Notes under the pieces: generated by a model
What the model was told of the DNA's origin: nothing
Database searches by the model: none
Seen by the model: the letters and a program-made list of their open reading frames with translations, nothing else
From: Dipteronia dyeriana
Lineage: Eukaryota > Streptophyta > Magnoliopsida > Sapindales > Sapindaceae
NCBI GenBank assembly: GCA_032871835.1
Contig: CM065298.1
Span: 92,441,891 to 92,505,890, forward strand
DNA: 64,000 nt
Reading direction: 5' to 3'
Translations under genes and position numbers: made by a program
In this document: positions 12,027 through 23,775 of the stretch, in pieces
Layout: the number at the start of each line of letters is the position of its first letter
How positions within the stretch are numbered: position 1 is the stretch's first letter

Positions 12027-12181
12027 AAACATTGTCTTGCACACAATGAAAGACATGAGTAAAAGGGATGCTTATTTTCAACATAACAATTTACTCCGCA
12101 AAGCAATAAAAATCAGTAAAATGGAAGCTAAAACAATCAACAATCAGTGAACGCGCTACCTCCCTGGCAGCAGCGCCAATT
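12027..12181 (-). mobile_element. Ty3/gypsy primer site and start of internal region
   Basis: On the minus strand the sequence after the LTR reads TTGGCGCTGCTGCCAGGGAG (12161-12180), resembling the TGGCGCCGTTGCCGGGGA primer site common in plant gypsy elements. Only about 130 bp more of interior remain before the copia-type element starts. Confidence 0.6.
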
Positions 12182-14237
12182 TGATGGACACGTCATTGTG
12201 GTGTCATTAAATATGAACATTTAAGTTCAGCCTTGCAAGGACTCAAGTCACAAAGACTAGTATAGCGGCAAGTAAGGGATCGATCCACAGAGAGGTGGGA
12301 TTAACCGACCGTCTCTAGTTCTAGCTATTATTACAACACGCCGAGTGGACTTGTGTGTTGCGTGTGCGGAAAAGTGAATAATAATATAACTAAATAAATT
12401 ACAAAAATAATGATTACAATAATATATGGAATGGAGATATGCATGAAATGTGGTTACACTAGGGAAACAACTCAACCGTGACAATCCTCCTAATTATGTG
12501 CTAGACTCACCTAATTTCTCAAATATGCAAGTATATCATAGACTCATGTCCTCTTAAGTAATCTCTAATCTCTCTCGATGTCTTAGAGATAGCATCCATA
12601 TATACCCAAAATGTCTCTCAAGCAATTCGGACCATATACATGAATCCATTAAGTTGTTGGAATACTAAATCAAACACTATACGCTAGCCTAGTGGTTCTA
12701 GCATTTTCTAGTCAAGCATAGTGAATGTTTATCTAAGCATTGTCAAATACGTCACCTCTCGGTTCATATCATTCAACCATAGATCAATTATAAAGTGATC
12801 AAGAAAGTAAAAGCTTTAAGCACTCAAAACATCCATAAAACAACACAAGCACAAGAAAAATGTCTGTGGTCTTTACTTCTAGGTTAAGGATTCAGTTTAG
12901 TCAACTCCCTAGGATGGCTAAAATGGGAAATAAGTTTACCTAACAACTATATGCAACAATGTGATGTTATATCATTAAGAGCATTCAATTTATATTAAAG
13001 GTTCATCCTCTTGATTTAGGAACTTTCCCACAATCAATTCATCACTCAATCCAGTCAATGATGGATAATCGTGTCTCAATACAAAGACACGTTAAGTACA
13101 AGGATCTGAACCAAGGCCAATTTAGCAACTAAAAGTCTGAACTAAAACATTTTCTACTCTTTAGGGCTAAAAACCCTAACACTCAAATTACTCAATACAT
13201 GACATTTCAAGTCATCCATCAATCAATCAACAGTCATAGACATCTAATTCTTACTCTAAATTATAACTACTCCTAAACTCATTCATGGACATACTGATTT
13301 CTAACAATTCATACACATACATATCATATTAAGAGCATAAAAACACATACATCAAAGAGCAAAATAAAATCCAAATGAATTTAAGTACAAAAATACATAT
13401 ATAGCACATGTGAAGGTTTACAATATTCCCAAATCGAGGTTACACATCAATGATAACAACAAATACAAAGAAATAAGCAAATAAGAGATAACATTTGAAG
13501 ACAAACCCTTCAAAGATGCTCCAAATCCTTCTTAGCTCAAAATTGGCTCCTAATCTCTTTGTAATCTACTCTAAGATGGATGGAGGAAGTGTATAGTGGT
13601 GTGGTGGAGGTGTATGGTAAGCTCACATGGAGCTTGGATCACTCATTATTGGGTGGAGGAGATGAAGAAGATAAAGAAAATGAGTGAGAGAATAGAAGTG
13701 GCATGAAAGAGGAGAAGAGAGGAAGAGTGGTCTCAAGAATGAAGAGAAAATGGGGTATTTATAGGTTTGGAAGTTAGGGAAAGATTTTGGGGTTAAAAGA
13801 CAAGAATACCTTTCAAAAAATGGCCAAAAATCGTATTTCTAACCCAGAATGCGGTAAGTCACCTGGTACGCATCAACAGGCGGACCGTACATCACTTTTT
13901 AGAGCTTTCTATCCATAATTGCGGTACAAAACACTGTAGGCATCAACAAGGAGTACCGTGCAGCTATGCGTACCGTTACGAAAACGACCTTAACTTCCTC
14001 TAGAAACCTCGGAATCATGATATGTAAAGTGTATTGGAAAACAGACTTTCGAGGCATTTTTGAAAAGTGGTTATGGGCAATGTAGTTCAATAAAAGGAGG
14101 GAGATATGTCCTTCCGAAGTTGGTTATTTTGAGCAAGCCACTCCAATTTCAACTCTTCTAACCTCCAAAACTCTTCAATTAAGCTCAAATACCTTCCGTA
14201 GGGAACATGTACCTACACAAGGCTTACAAACACATCA
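12182..14237 (-). mobile_element. Long Ty3/gypsy-type LTR (minus orientation)
   Basis: The proposed edges are the inverted termini TGATG at 12182 and CATCA ending at 14237, about 2056 bp. The primer site lies just outside the left edge. The body holds no gene. An ACCG/CGGT-rich block occurs at about 13845-13980. The right edge is inferred only from the terminal inverted pentamer. Confidence 0.6.
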
Positions 14238-14289
14238 AATACCAAAATATGCCCAAAAAAAAAATCTAGGAAATGGGGACCTCAAAATG

Positions 14290-15221
14290 TATATAAATCG
14301 TTTCGATCAGATATCTTATCCACTGAAGAGAATCATTTAGTGATTTGTACTTGATAACAAGTCTGGTAACTCCTCTTTCTATCTCAGTATTTTTCTAGAT
14401 ATAGAAAGCAGGACAACTCAAAGTTAACTAAGAAGGTCTGATGAGTTGTTTTTGTAATAAATCTTGGATTTTGTTTTTGCAATATTCCACAAGTTCAGCA
14501 GACATTTGTATAGATCTGTCTTTTGTGGGTATTTCTTATTCAGAAAAATCTTTGTTATAGGGAAGTGTAACAATATATTTTTTCCTATTCCAAAAAGCAT
14601 TAGGAATGGAAGAACATACTTCTTTTTCTAGCTTTTGTTTAAATTGTTCAATTTTTTCTTAGAGGCTGGGTTTCTCCAATTGCTTCTATTGTCTTTCAAA
14701 ATGTAAGTCTTCCTTGAGAAAGGATAACTGGTTTTGTTTTCGATCAATATTGGCAGTACACTGTTCTAAAGTAATAGAGTCATCTTTATGCACACATTTT
14801 TCTTTCTAAGAATACAAGGACTGGGAAAATAAAAGGGAAAAAGACTTCTTTGCCAAGATATTCAGTGACGAGTCCTTCATTGGTGATTTTACAAGGTGAT
14901 ATTAAATATAGGAATAGTAATCCTAAAATTACATTATAGGTTAAAGTTTTGACCATAAGGAAGTCATTAGTATAACAGATTCCTACATTGCACACCCTTG
15001 CATTTGTGTGTGTGTATTGTATTTATAATTGTTGTCTATATATTCCATATAAAGATTTAGTGGTCAATTCAATATATTTTATACGAACAAGGGCTTCTTC
15101 ACTAGAGGAAGAAGTGAGATTTTCTTCTATGGTATGGATTTCTGGTTTAGGGAGTTTTTGAAGTCTTTCTTTCAAGGCTTTTAATAATTCTTCATCATAT
15201 AATAGGGAGTTTCAACCATAC
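14290..15221 (-). pseudogene. Endogenous caulimovirid fragment, inverted copy A
   Basis: This stretch is the reverse complement of the plus-strand copy at about 15645-16560. It covers the end of the protease region, the spacer and the first part of the reverse transcriptase. A broken frame at 14786-14995 (minus) is the counterpart of a plus-strand frame starting near 15860. Numerous stops and indels are present. The copies differ at many positions, so this is old duplication or independent integration and not an assembly echo. Confidence 0.8.
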
Positions 15222-15650
15222 CGGTTTTGTTTTCAATCAAGATTGGCAATACACTGTTCTATAGTAATAGAGTCAACTTTATGCACACATTTTTCTTTCA
15301 AAGTATTTAAGTCTATTACAAGGACCGGAAAAATAAAAGGAAAAAGGACTTCTTTACCAAGATACTCAGTGACGAGTCCTTCATTGGTGACTTTAAAATG
15401 TGATATTAAATATAGGAATTGTAATCCTAAAGTTCCATTCTAGGATAGAGTTTTGACTATAAGGAAGTCATTAGTATAACAGATTCCTACATTGCAAACC
15501 CTTGCATTTGTGAGTGTATGTATTCTAACTGTTGTCTATTTGCTCCATATAAAGATTCAGTGGTCAATTAAAGATATTTTGTAGGAACAATGGCTTCTTT
15601 TATGCCATTTAGATCAGCTCCCGTGTCAACTAGTATGGTCAAAACTCTCT
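15222..15650 (-). pseudogene. Endogenous caulimovirid fragment, inverted copy B (protease motif)
   Basis: This second minus-strand copy sits in the same orientation as copy A and head-to-head with the plus-strand copy. It carries the aspartic protease signature DTGAD (about 15614-15628, minus), then protease-RT spacer sequence shared with copies A and C. It is degenerate. Confidence 0.75.
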
Positions 15651-17560
15651 ATTAGATGATGAAGAATTATTAAAAGCCTTGGAGGAAAGATTTCAAAAAC
15701 TCCCTAAACCAAAAATTCATACCCTAGGAGAAAATCTTACTTATTCCTCTTTTGAAAAAACCATTGTTCCTACAAAATATCTTGAATTGACTACTAAATC
15801 TTTATATGGAGGAAAAAGACAACAGTTAGAAATACAATACAAACTCACAAATGCAAGGATTTGCAATGTAGGAATCTGTTATACTAATGACTTCCTTATG
15901 GTTAAAACTCTATCCCATAGCGTAATTTTAGGATTACCATTCCTATATTTAATATCATCTCTTAAAGTCACCAATGAAAGACTCGTCACTAAGTATCTTG
16001 GCAAAGAAATCATTTTCCCTTTTATTTATCTTGTCCTTGTAAAAGACTTAAATACTTTGAAAGAAAAATGTTTCATAAAAATGACTCTATTACTCTAGAA
16101 CAATGTATTGCCAATCTTAATAGAAAACAAAACCAGTTATCCTCTCTCAAGACTTACACTTTGAAAGACAAAAGAAACAACTGGAGAATCCCAGCCTCTA
16201 AGAAAAAATTGAACAATTTAAACAAATCTAGAAAAGGATGTATGTTCTTCCATTCCTAATGCTTTTTGGAATAAGAAAAACATATTGTTACACTTCCCTA
16301 TAACAAAGATTTTTCTGAAAAAGGATTACCCACAAAAGCCAGAGCTATACAAATGTCTGCTAAACTTGTGGAATATTGCAAAAACAAAATCCAAGATTTA
16401 TCACACAAACAACTCATCAAACCTTCTAAATCCCCTTTGAGTTGTCATGCTTTCTATGTCCAAAAAAATGCTGAGATAGAAAGAGGAGTTCCCAAACTTG
16501 TTATCAATTACAAATCACTAAATGATTCTCTTCAGTGGATAAGATATCCAATTCCCAATAAATCTGACATAATAAAAAGACTTTATAATTCATTCATCTT
16601 TTCAAAATTCGATATGAAATCAGGATTTTGGCAAATTCAGATTGCTGAACAAGACTGTTATAAGACAGCTTTTACTATCCCTTTTGGACAATATGAATGG
16701 AATTTTTAATCCTTTTACTGAGTTTTCTATAGTTTATATTGATGATGTGCTCTTATTTTCCAATAATATTGACCAGCACTGGAAAAATCTTGACATATTT
16801 CTTAAAACTATCAAATACCATGGTTTGGTAATTTCAGCTCCAAAAATCAATTTGTTTCAAACATACATCCGATTTTTGTGTCATAATATTAAACGATGAA
16901 CTATTATTCCTATCCAAAGAAGTTTTGATTTTGCTGCCAAATTTCCTAATGAAATTAAAGACAAAAAGCAATTGCAAAGGTTCTTAGGATGCTTAAACTA
17001 TACTGTAAATTTTTACAAAAAACTTCGTATTATTTGCAAACCTCTTTTCCAAATACTAAAAGCAAACCCTCTGTCTTGGGCAGAAGAACATACTTATGTT
17101 GTCCAACAAGTAAAACAACATGTCAAGAAATTACCATATACATTTATTTGTCATCCTACAGCTCCTAAAATTGTTGAAACATATACCTCCGAATTGGGAT
17201 ATGGAGGTATCCTAAAACAGATTATTAATGACAAATAATGCTTAGTCTGATATGTTTCAGGTTCCTGGAATGATACCCAACAAAAATACTCTACTGTTAA
17301 AAAATAAATTTTAGCTACTGTTTTAACCATACAAAAATTGCAAGATTACCTTATTAACCAAAAGTTTGTTTTGAAAGTAAATTGTCAATCAGCAAAATTC
17401 ATTTTGAAAAAAGATGTTAAGAATCTTGCCTCCAAACAAATTTTTGTTAGATGACAAGCATTACTATCTGCTTTTGAATTTACTATTGAATATATCAAAG
17501 GATCTGACAACAGTCTTCCATATTTTTTTACCAGAGAGTTTATACTGGGAAGAACCATGA
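15650..17560 (+). pseudogene. Endogenous caulimovirid pol remnant (PR spacer, RT, RNase H), copy C
   Basis: These are remnants of a pararetroviral polymerase. The PR-RT spacer frame is 15679-16098. The RT palm N-terminal part is at 16353-16709 (FSKFDMKSGFWQI and KTAF..PFGQYEW motifs). After a deletion and frame change the catalytic YIDD lies at 16735-16746. The RT connection to RNase H follows at 16972-17238 and on to about 17560. The order and motifs match the badnavirus/florendovirus side of Caulimoviridae and not gypsy. Frameshifts, in-frame stops and the missing palm segment make it non-functional. No integrase follows, as expected for a pararetrovirus. Confidence 0.85.
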
Positions 17561-18950
17561 GTAGCAATCAAGGCAACAATGGTGGTCGAGGTATTAGGCC
17601 ACCAATATCATCGGGAATCAAGCCCACTAGTGATGACTTATCGATGACTTATAATTTTCCCCCAAAACTAAGCCACAAAGACAAATATACTTTGTCTTTA
17701 ATATCTCAACCCAATACTCCACGGACTCATCTTATTACAGGCCATCATCCAGTCATTGCCTATCAAGCCCAATTACATTTATCCAATAGTTTTTCCCCTT
17801 TGAAGCTGAAAGCCATTCCTTTAAAACTATTACCTCTTCCCATATAAGCCCACATTCTATTAAATAAGAAAAATTGATCATTCAAAAATCAGACAAATAA
17901 GTAGCCTTCCTTACTTTTCCTAAGATCAGTCACCAGACTTATTCATCAAACCCTTTCTTGATCAATTTTTCTCGGTGGAAACACCACTATTACTTGACCA
18001 TTTTTTCAAGGAACCCAAGAAACTTGCGGATGCTCTCATTGATCCTTTGTTTTGTAGGATTTCTATGGACATATCAAAAAGACATATATTCTATGAATTT
18101 ATTTTGGTCGATACTGATTCCACTTTTATATCAGATGTTTTCGACAAAATCGACAAAGAAAAATTAATTTTCAGAAAAAACAAATTTTACAAAATTATTA
18201 CTTTAAACCAATGGGGTAGTGATCCCAACAAGAAAAAAAAATCTAGACTTTTTCATGTGTCTGAAATTTCTTACTAGGATTTATTGATGCCTGGACAAAC
18301 TTTTTATATGGCCAAATTCTAGGCAACTCTTTATCATGGTTCATCTATTTTGACAAAAAAAATTCCACTTCAACTCCCCTTCTGGTTTCTTGAATGGTGG
18401 GATAAGTATGATCCAACTATTGATTTTATCCCTCAACTTTCCAAAGAGGGTTATTGTTATTGGATTGCATACCTATCAAAACCATCTGAATGAGACTTCA
18501 TCCCTAATTTAATACTTTTCTTCAAACATTTCAATATGGTATGGATTCTCATGTTAGAGTATGCCATTAATGACAAGCTCATTGAAAATGTCAACATTCC
18601 ATATTTTGGAAGACAAACGAAGATTAAATGGTGGAGTGGTATGAACCTAGCCGAACATGGCAAAGATAGGGTTGTAAAATGGTTTTCTGAAAATCCAACC
18701 CTCTGCAACAAATCTTCTGACCAACCTCAGTTTTTAATAGTCAAATCTCAGAATTAAGCCAGGATTGTTGTTGCCAATACTTCTGATGAATTATTAAAAA
18801 TAGTTGAAGAAATGAAGAAAACCACGGCAAATATGTCTCAATGAGATTCAAGCTCAAATAATCAAGATAAGGATGAAAATGATTTTGATGATGAAGATCC
18901 CACAGAATATTTTGGCCATGACTTATCACCTTCTTAGCATCTTTAGCCTC
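17557..18950 (+). pseudogene. Endogenous caulimovirid downstream ORF remnants
   Basis: Broken plus-strand frames follow the RNase H region: 17557-17847 (starts MSSNQGNNGGRG), 17975-18277 and 18536-18757, with intervening stops near 18277 and 18492. Tryptophan-rich segments such as FLEWWDKY (near 18390-18415) and an acidic serine tail near 18840-18900 are visible. The position after pol and before the intergenic region suggests a second virion-related ORF, but I cannot assign a function. Confidence 0.55.
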
Positions 18951-19129
18951 GTGAACTTCATCAGAAACCTGTTATCCATACAGTATTATTATTCTGTTCT
19001 AGACTTATCCTCTTCTTTACTTTTCCACCGTTGACACAAACAAACAAGAAAATTTTATATTGTTCTACCGTCGGTAGAAGAAGACAAATTACTTTAGTGA
19101 GACAATCTATTATTTTATAATAAAAAAAT

Positions 19130-19560
19130 TATTATATGTAATTATTAAAGACAAATCAGGGTCTACTTGACCATGACCATTTACTTAGTGTTTGTCTAAG
19201 TCGAGTTAATTCCTTCTTCTATTTAAGAAATGCTCATACTTTTAAATCTCAGGTTCAGCTTTTGGTTTTGAAGCTTCTAAGCCTCGCTTTTAAGATTTTG
19301 TAATTTTTCTCTCACTCTCCTTTCTTGTAAAATTTTTGAATCATCAATAAAAGTGTGTGACTTATTGCTTGTATCTTCACAGTTGTCAGACATATTATTT
19401 TTCCTTATTGTAAGTATTTTGTCTTTGTTCATTTCCTTTTATGTTAATTATATATTTTGTTCTCTGCATTTTATTCTATTTGTTAGTGCTACATTCCGAT
19501 ATCAGAGCCTTGAGACTTGTTGGATAAGAAAATAGTTAGCATACTTTCTGGGTGCAAAAG
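19130..19560 (+). promoter_or_regulatory. Caulimovirid intergenic region with poly(A) signal and primer site
   Basis: After the last viral frame comes a non-coding stretch with a TATTTAAG box near 19222, an AATAAA signal at 19346-19351 and, at 19499-19509, ATATCAGAGCC. The last matches the tRNA-Met primer site used by caulimovirids and preceded in the family by the transcript terminus. This gives the orientation and confirms the pararetroviral origin. Activity is unknown. Confidence 0.65.
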
Positions 19561-19592
19561 TCAATAGTCACAGAGTTAGAATATATATATGT

Positions 19593-21016
19593 AGCAAATT
19601 GCACTCAACCTCCTTGTGGTTTGGTCTCTTACACTCAAAAACAATTTTATCATTAATTGACACTCACACCCCCTATCGTTAGGTTAAACTTAACCGTTGA
19701 CTATTGTTACCTTTAAAAGACTAAACTACCCTAATCCCTAAATTAAATTATTAAAATAAATATTTTATCAGAAAAATAAAAAAACAAAAAGAAATGATTT
19801 TCATCAATCCAAACCTTCATCAACGTCAACTCAAGCCCAGAAACAAACCCAGAAATCCAAATCAACCTCCATATCTTTATAAAAAAAAATATTAAAAAAA
19901 ACCCCAGACCAAACCCACCACACCATCTCCATCAGTTTCCAGAAATGCAACCACCTCAAATCCAACACCCACTACCAAATCAAACCCATCAAAAAATAAA
20001 ATAAATCTGGAATAAATTAAGTTATTTTTTATAAAAAAAAAATCACCATATTCACGAATCCAACACCTGGTTCCTTTAAAAAAAACACCCTCTCTTGATG
20101 AATCTCTCTCTCTCATCATAAACAACCACACAAATAATCTGATCTCCCTCTACTTCCTTACCAAAATGACACCCCAAATCCATATCTCTTCCACATCAAA
20201 CCCTAAATCCCAAATCCTGCTTCCATAAATCTCTTATTTCTTCAATCTTGACAAACGGAGAGGTTGGGTTCGGATTTGTGGTGGTTGTGGTTAGATGGGT
20301 TTGGTTGGATTTGAGTGATAGGTTTTGTGATTGACTCAAATTTATGGGTTTATAGAGAAAAGATTCACTTTGAAGTAGCAATGAAAAATAAAAAATGGTG
20401 TGTTGTCTTGCATTTTTTGTAATTTTTATTATTTTTTATTTTAATTCATGTTTAAAATTTGAAGCAGTAGATGAAGAAGAAGAGATATGGGTATGGTGAA
20501 TCTGGTGATTGTTTCGAAGAGAGAGAGAGAGACAAAGGTGGTTGACGATGGTGAATCTGGCGGTGGATGTTGGATTTGGGGTGGTTGGATTTCTGTTGAT
20601 TTCTGTTGATATGGTGAATTTTTTAAAAGAACTTAATATGTTTACGATTCTTTTTGTTTTTTGATGGGTTTGATTTGGTGGGTGGTGTTGAATTTTGGGT
20701 GGTTGGATTCCGGAAACTGATGGAGATGGTTTGGTGGGTTTGAACTTGATCTGGATTATTAGGTTTGTTTATGGGTTTGGGTTGATGTTGATGAAGGTTT
20801 GGGTTGATGAAAATCATTTCTTTTGGTACTTAAATTTTCTGATAAAATATTTTTTTATTAATTTAATTTAGGTATCATGAATAGTTTAGTCTTTTAAAGG
20901 TAATCATTAGTCAACAGTTAAGTTTGACCTAACGGTAGAGGGTGTGGGTATCAATTAATTACAAAGTTGTTTCTGAGTGCAAGAGGCCAAACCTCATGGA
21001 GGTTTAGTGTAATTTG

Positions 21017-21018
<2 letters not shown>
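19593..21018. mobile_element. Fold-back DNA transposon with long terminal inverted repeats
   Basis: The left arm, starting AGCAAATTGCACTCAACCTC (19593), reappears inverted at the right end (..TAGTGTAATTTGCT, 21018). The match continues far inward. For example 19800-19830 pairs with 20795-20825 and 19904-20000 with 20645-20740, so each arm exceeds 370 bp around a loop of about 650 bp. Weaker pairing goes further in. No transposase is encoded and all open frames are short. Flanks are TA repeats, so a target duplication cannot be read. A Mutator-like non-autonomous element is likely but unproven. Confidence 0.8.

Positions 21019-21065
<47 letters not shown>
21019..21065. repeat. (TA)n microsatellite
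   Basis: There are about 45 bp of uninterrupted TA at the right flank of the fold-back element. A shorter (TA)n run also borders its left end (19581-19590). Confidence 0.95.
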
Positions 21066-21069
<4 letters not shown>

Positions 21070-21399
21070 TTGGGAGAAAAACTAATGTAATGCTGGGATG
21101 TTAAGTGAATTAAGTCGTCATCAAAACCGACACATTAGATATAGAATCATGACAAATTGACAAACCATGTGAATATTAGCATAATAGTAAATTAGTATGA
21201 TGTTTTTGTCATTACATGTAATCTATAGAACATTTAATCAGCACGCTAATTCAGATGTATACATCTACCTACCAAAATTATGACATACGAGATAAAAATC
21301 ACATATGATCAAAACATCTCCAATGTAAATATACAATTTTAAGTTTCTAAATAGTAGATGCCGAAATTATGACATGTAGGATAAAAATCACATACTAGC
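21066..21399. other. Intergenic, nothing recognised
   Basis: This is AT-rich sequence without a gene. ATTATGACAT occurs twice at 21278 and 21365 in similar contexts, perhaps a small duplication. Confidence 0.5.
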
Positions 21400-21930
21400 C
21401 AAATTGTAGATGCTGAAAAATCCACGATTAATTGAGTAGTCAATGTGGGCACCGGCAACCTACAAAATAGAAAGGAAAGTAGCAATCTTCGAACCACAGA
21501 GGGAGGTGGTCCCATATAGGTCGATATAGGGAGAATAGAAGATTGAGCTTGACTAGAAAGGGGGTTAACGTAAACCAAGGTTGAGATATTCAAGGTGATC
21601 ATCGAGGAGGTCAACTAAGACAATCATGGAGATAATCGAGATGATCATCGAGGAAGTCGACTTATACTGTCCTAAAGATAATCAATATGAGGAGGTCGAC
21701 ATGGACCGTCCTAGAGATAATCGATATGAGGAGGTCGACATAGATCGTCTTGGAGAAAATCAATATAAGGAGGTCGACATGGACCTAGCTAAAGGAGCAT
21801 AAAAAGCTTGAAGATTTAACCACATATGCTTGGATAAGGTGCGGTTTCGAGATTTCGTGTGGTACCCGATTTATCGAGCCTATTACTAACGTCGAGCAAG
21901 CTTTTGTCACAGCAACGATGTCAAACTTGA
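21400..21930 (-). mobile_element. Decayed gypsy (Tat-type) LTR remnant
   Basis: The segment 21400-21560 resembles the lower-coordinate end of the LTR at 27291 (GTGGGCACCGGCAACCTACAAAATAG against GTGGGCACTGACAACC..), in the same orientation. The remainder carries GTCGA-rich sequence including a 39-bp minisatellite. Edges cannot be set. Confidence 0.5.
21607..21780 (+). repeat. 39-bp minisatellite in LTR remnant
   Basis: The motif GGAGGTCGAC (with variants) recurs at 21607, 21652, 21691, 21730 and 21769. The last four starts are exactly 39 bp apart. Units contain GATAATCGATATGA. Confidence 0.85.
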
Positions 21931-21939
21931 GGCCGCTCA

Positions 21940-22012
21940 TATCTCATGCATAAGCTTTGAAGAGGCAAATGAGCAGGGTGGAGAGGAATAAAGGAAAGAA
22001 AGTTATGAATGA
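21940..22012 (+). repeat. Inverted repeat arm (partner 23938-24012)
   Basis: About 70 bp including GAGCAGGGTGGAGAG and GGAAAGAAAGTTATGAA recur as the reverse complement at 23938-24012. The arms bracket the gypsy integrase and LTR block and show that two elements or an inversion are joined here. Confidence 0.7.
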
Positions 22013-22019
22013 GACAGAG

Positions 22020-22745
22020 GCAAATGAGTAGGGTGCCATTCATCATTCCCCTCTTCTTGAAAAGGATTTTTCCTCAATTCAAGTTCATCACCTATACCAA
22101 AAGGACTCAAATCAAAAACATTGAAGGTAGCACTTACATTATATTCCCAGGTAAGTCCAATTTGTATGCATTGTTGTTGATTGGTTCCAAGACTTGGAAC
22201 AGTCCATCCCCTATAGGTAGTAACTTGGATTTCTGTTGAGTTGAAAACCGCTCCTTACGCATGTGCAACCAAACCCAATCTCCAAGTTCAAAAACCACCT
22301 GTTGCCGCCCTTTGTTGGCTTGTTTTGCATAATGCTCGGTTCTTCTTTTAATGTTGAGTTTCACTTTCTCATGGATCTGCTTTACAAGTTCAGCCTTTTT
22401 TTTCCATCTAAATTCACATGCTCAGACAAAGGTAATGGAGATAAATCCAAAGGAATTAAAGGATTAAAACCATAAACAATCTCAAATGGTGAAAATCTAG
22501 TATCTAAGTGAACAGAACGATTATAAGCAAACTCAACATGAGGCAAACACTCTTCCCATGTTTTAATGTTTTTTTTTAATAATTGCCTACAACAAAGTAG
22601 ATAATGTCCTATTTACTACTTCTGTTTGACTGTCGGTTTGAGGATGACAAGTCATTGAAAACAACAACTTAGTTCCTAACTTACCTCATAAAGTCTTCCA
22701 TAAATAACTCAAGAACTTAGCATCTCTATTAGAAACAATTTAATA
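22020..22745 (-). pseudogene. Ty3/gypsy (chromovirus-like) integrase C-terminal remnant
   Basis: Minus-strand pieces in order show integrase core residues near 22640-22740 (a DAKFLSYLW-like piece, then [20 protein letters not shown]), [11 protein letters not shown] near 22500-22550, and the C-terminal domain at 22134-22364 (VVFELGDWVWLHMRKERF, IGDGLFQVLEPINNNAYKLDL). A pol C-terminus ends near 22020. Frameshifts separate the pieces. The domain order matches gypsy integrases of the plant chromovirus group. The N-terminal zinc-binding part is replaced by an LTR starting at 22746. Confidence 0.8.
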
Positions 22746-23586
22746 TGAACCTCACCAAGAACAGTGAGACCCGAAACCAATATATGGTAGCAAGGATCGT
22801 TTTCTAATTCAAGTTTATAAACAAAGAAAATAAAAAGGACTGTGACCCGTTATCTATATGGATATAAGAACCAACGATATCAAGAATGTTGTAGACGCCA
22901 CACTCAAGAACAGGAAAGAAAGTGAGTGATAAGTCAATGTTTGAATGCCACAAGGTAGAACCTTGATAAGTTCATAGTTCTATGAAGAACCAAAGAGAAA
23001 AATTCTCTCAATTTTATTTCAATTCAAGTCTAGTCTACTGAAAATTACATCAATTGGTCCCTTTTATACTAAAATATCTAAGTCCTAAAAAGGGAATAAA
23101 AATTCGGCAATTAATGCCTTACAATCAGGAAAATAAATTCAAATAAATTTAGGAAATAACTAAAGACTAAAAACTAACAACTAGTTGATTTTGCCTTATT
23201 TGGAAAGTTGAATTTGAGAAACAAATCAACCATTTATTTTAGGAAACAAATCAACTATTTATTTGAGAAATAAAATATGGAATATGCTGAAATAAGAAAT
23301 ATGCTAAAATTGGATTCTCCTCCAACTATACGTTGCCCAAAATATAGGAAATATGTTGAAATTCGGACTACCCAGCTCAAGTCTTCATGCAACAAGATAG
23401 ATGTCCAAATTTGGACCTATTGTGATCTTTTTTAGAGGATGGAGTCTTCATAGCATCTGTAGAGAATGTCTTGGGCTTTCCAGAAACTTATTATAATAGA
23501 CGATCCAACCTCAGATACTCTTTATAGAGTCCCACGAAGTTCAGCTCGGATTTGGTCTTCATGTGGGCCGAATTTGGACTTTAACA
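22746..23586 (-). mobile_element. Ty3/gypsy LTR (minus orientation)
   Basis: Proposed edges on the minus strand are TGTTAAAGTCC (ending at 23586) and GGTTCA (22746). The LTR lies immediately after a gypsy pol C-terminus (23587-23775), so it is that element's 3' LTR. The lower edge abuts an unrelated integrase fragment. The body is AT-rich and non-coding. Confidence 0.6.
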
Positions 23587-23775
23587 ACTTAGAATCAGCC
23601 CATCATTAAATGCTTCTTTGATCCTTCTAGACCTTGTAATTAGCCCAACTGGAACATGCAATGGATCCTTTTATGAAGCTTCTTGATTCTCATCATTCCC
23701 TTTCCCCTCAAAAGGATTCGTCCTCGAATCTTCATCATAATGTTGTTGATAGCCTGCAACATTTCATCAAAACCT
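23587..23775 (-). pseudogene. Ty3/gypsy pol C-terminal tail
   Basis: The minus strand reads DEDSRTNPFEGKGNDEN, then VGLITRSRRIKEAFNDGL, the typical GPITRSRAK..F end of plant gypsy polyproteins, with one stop between the two parts. It ends in a stop just before the LTR start. Confidence 0.75.
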
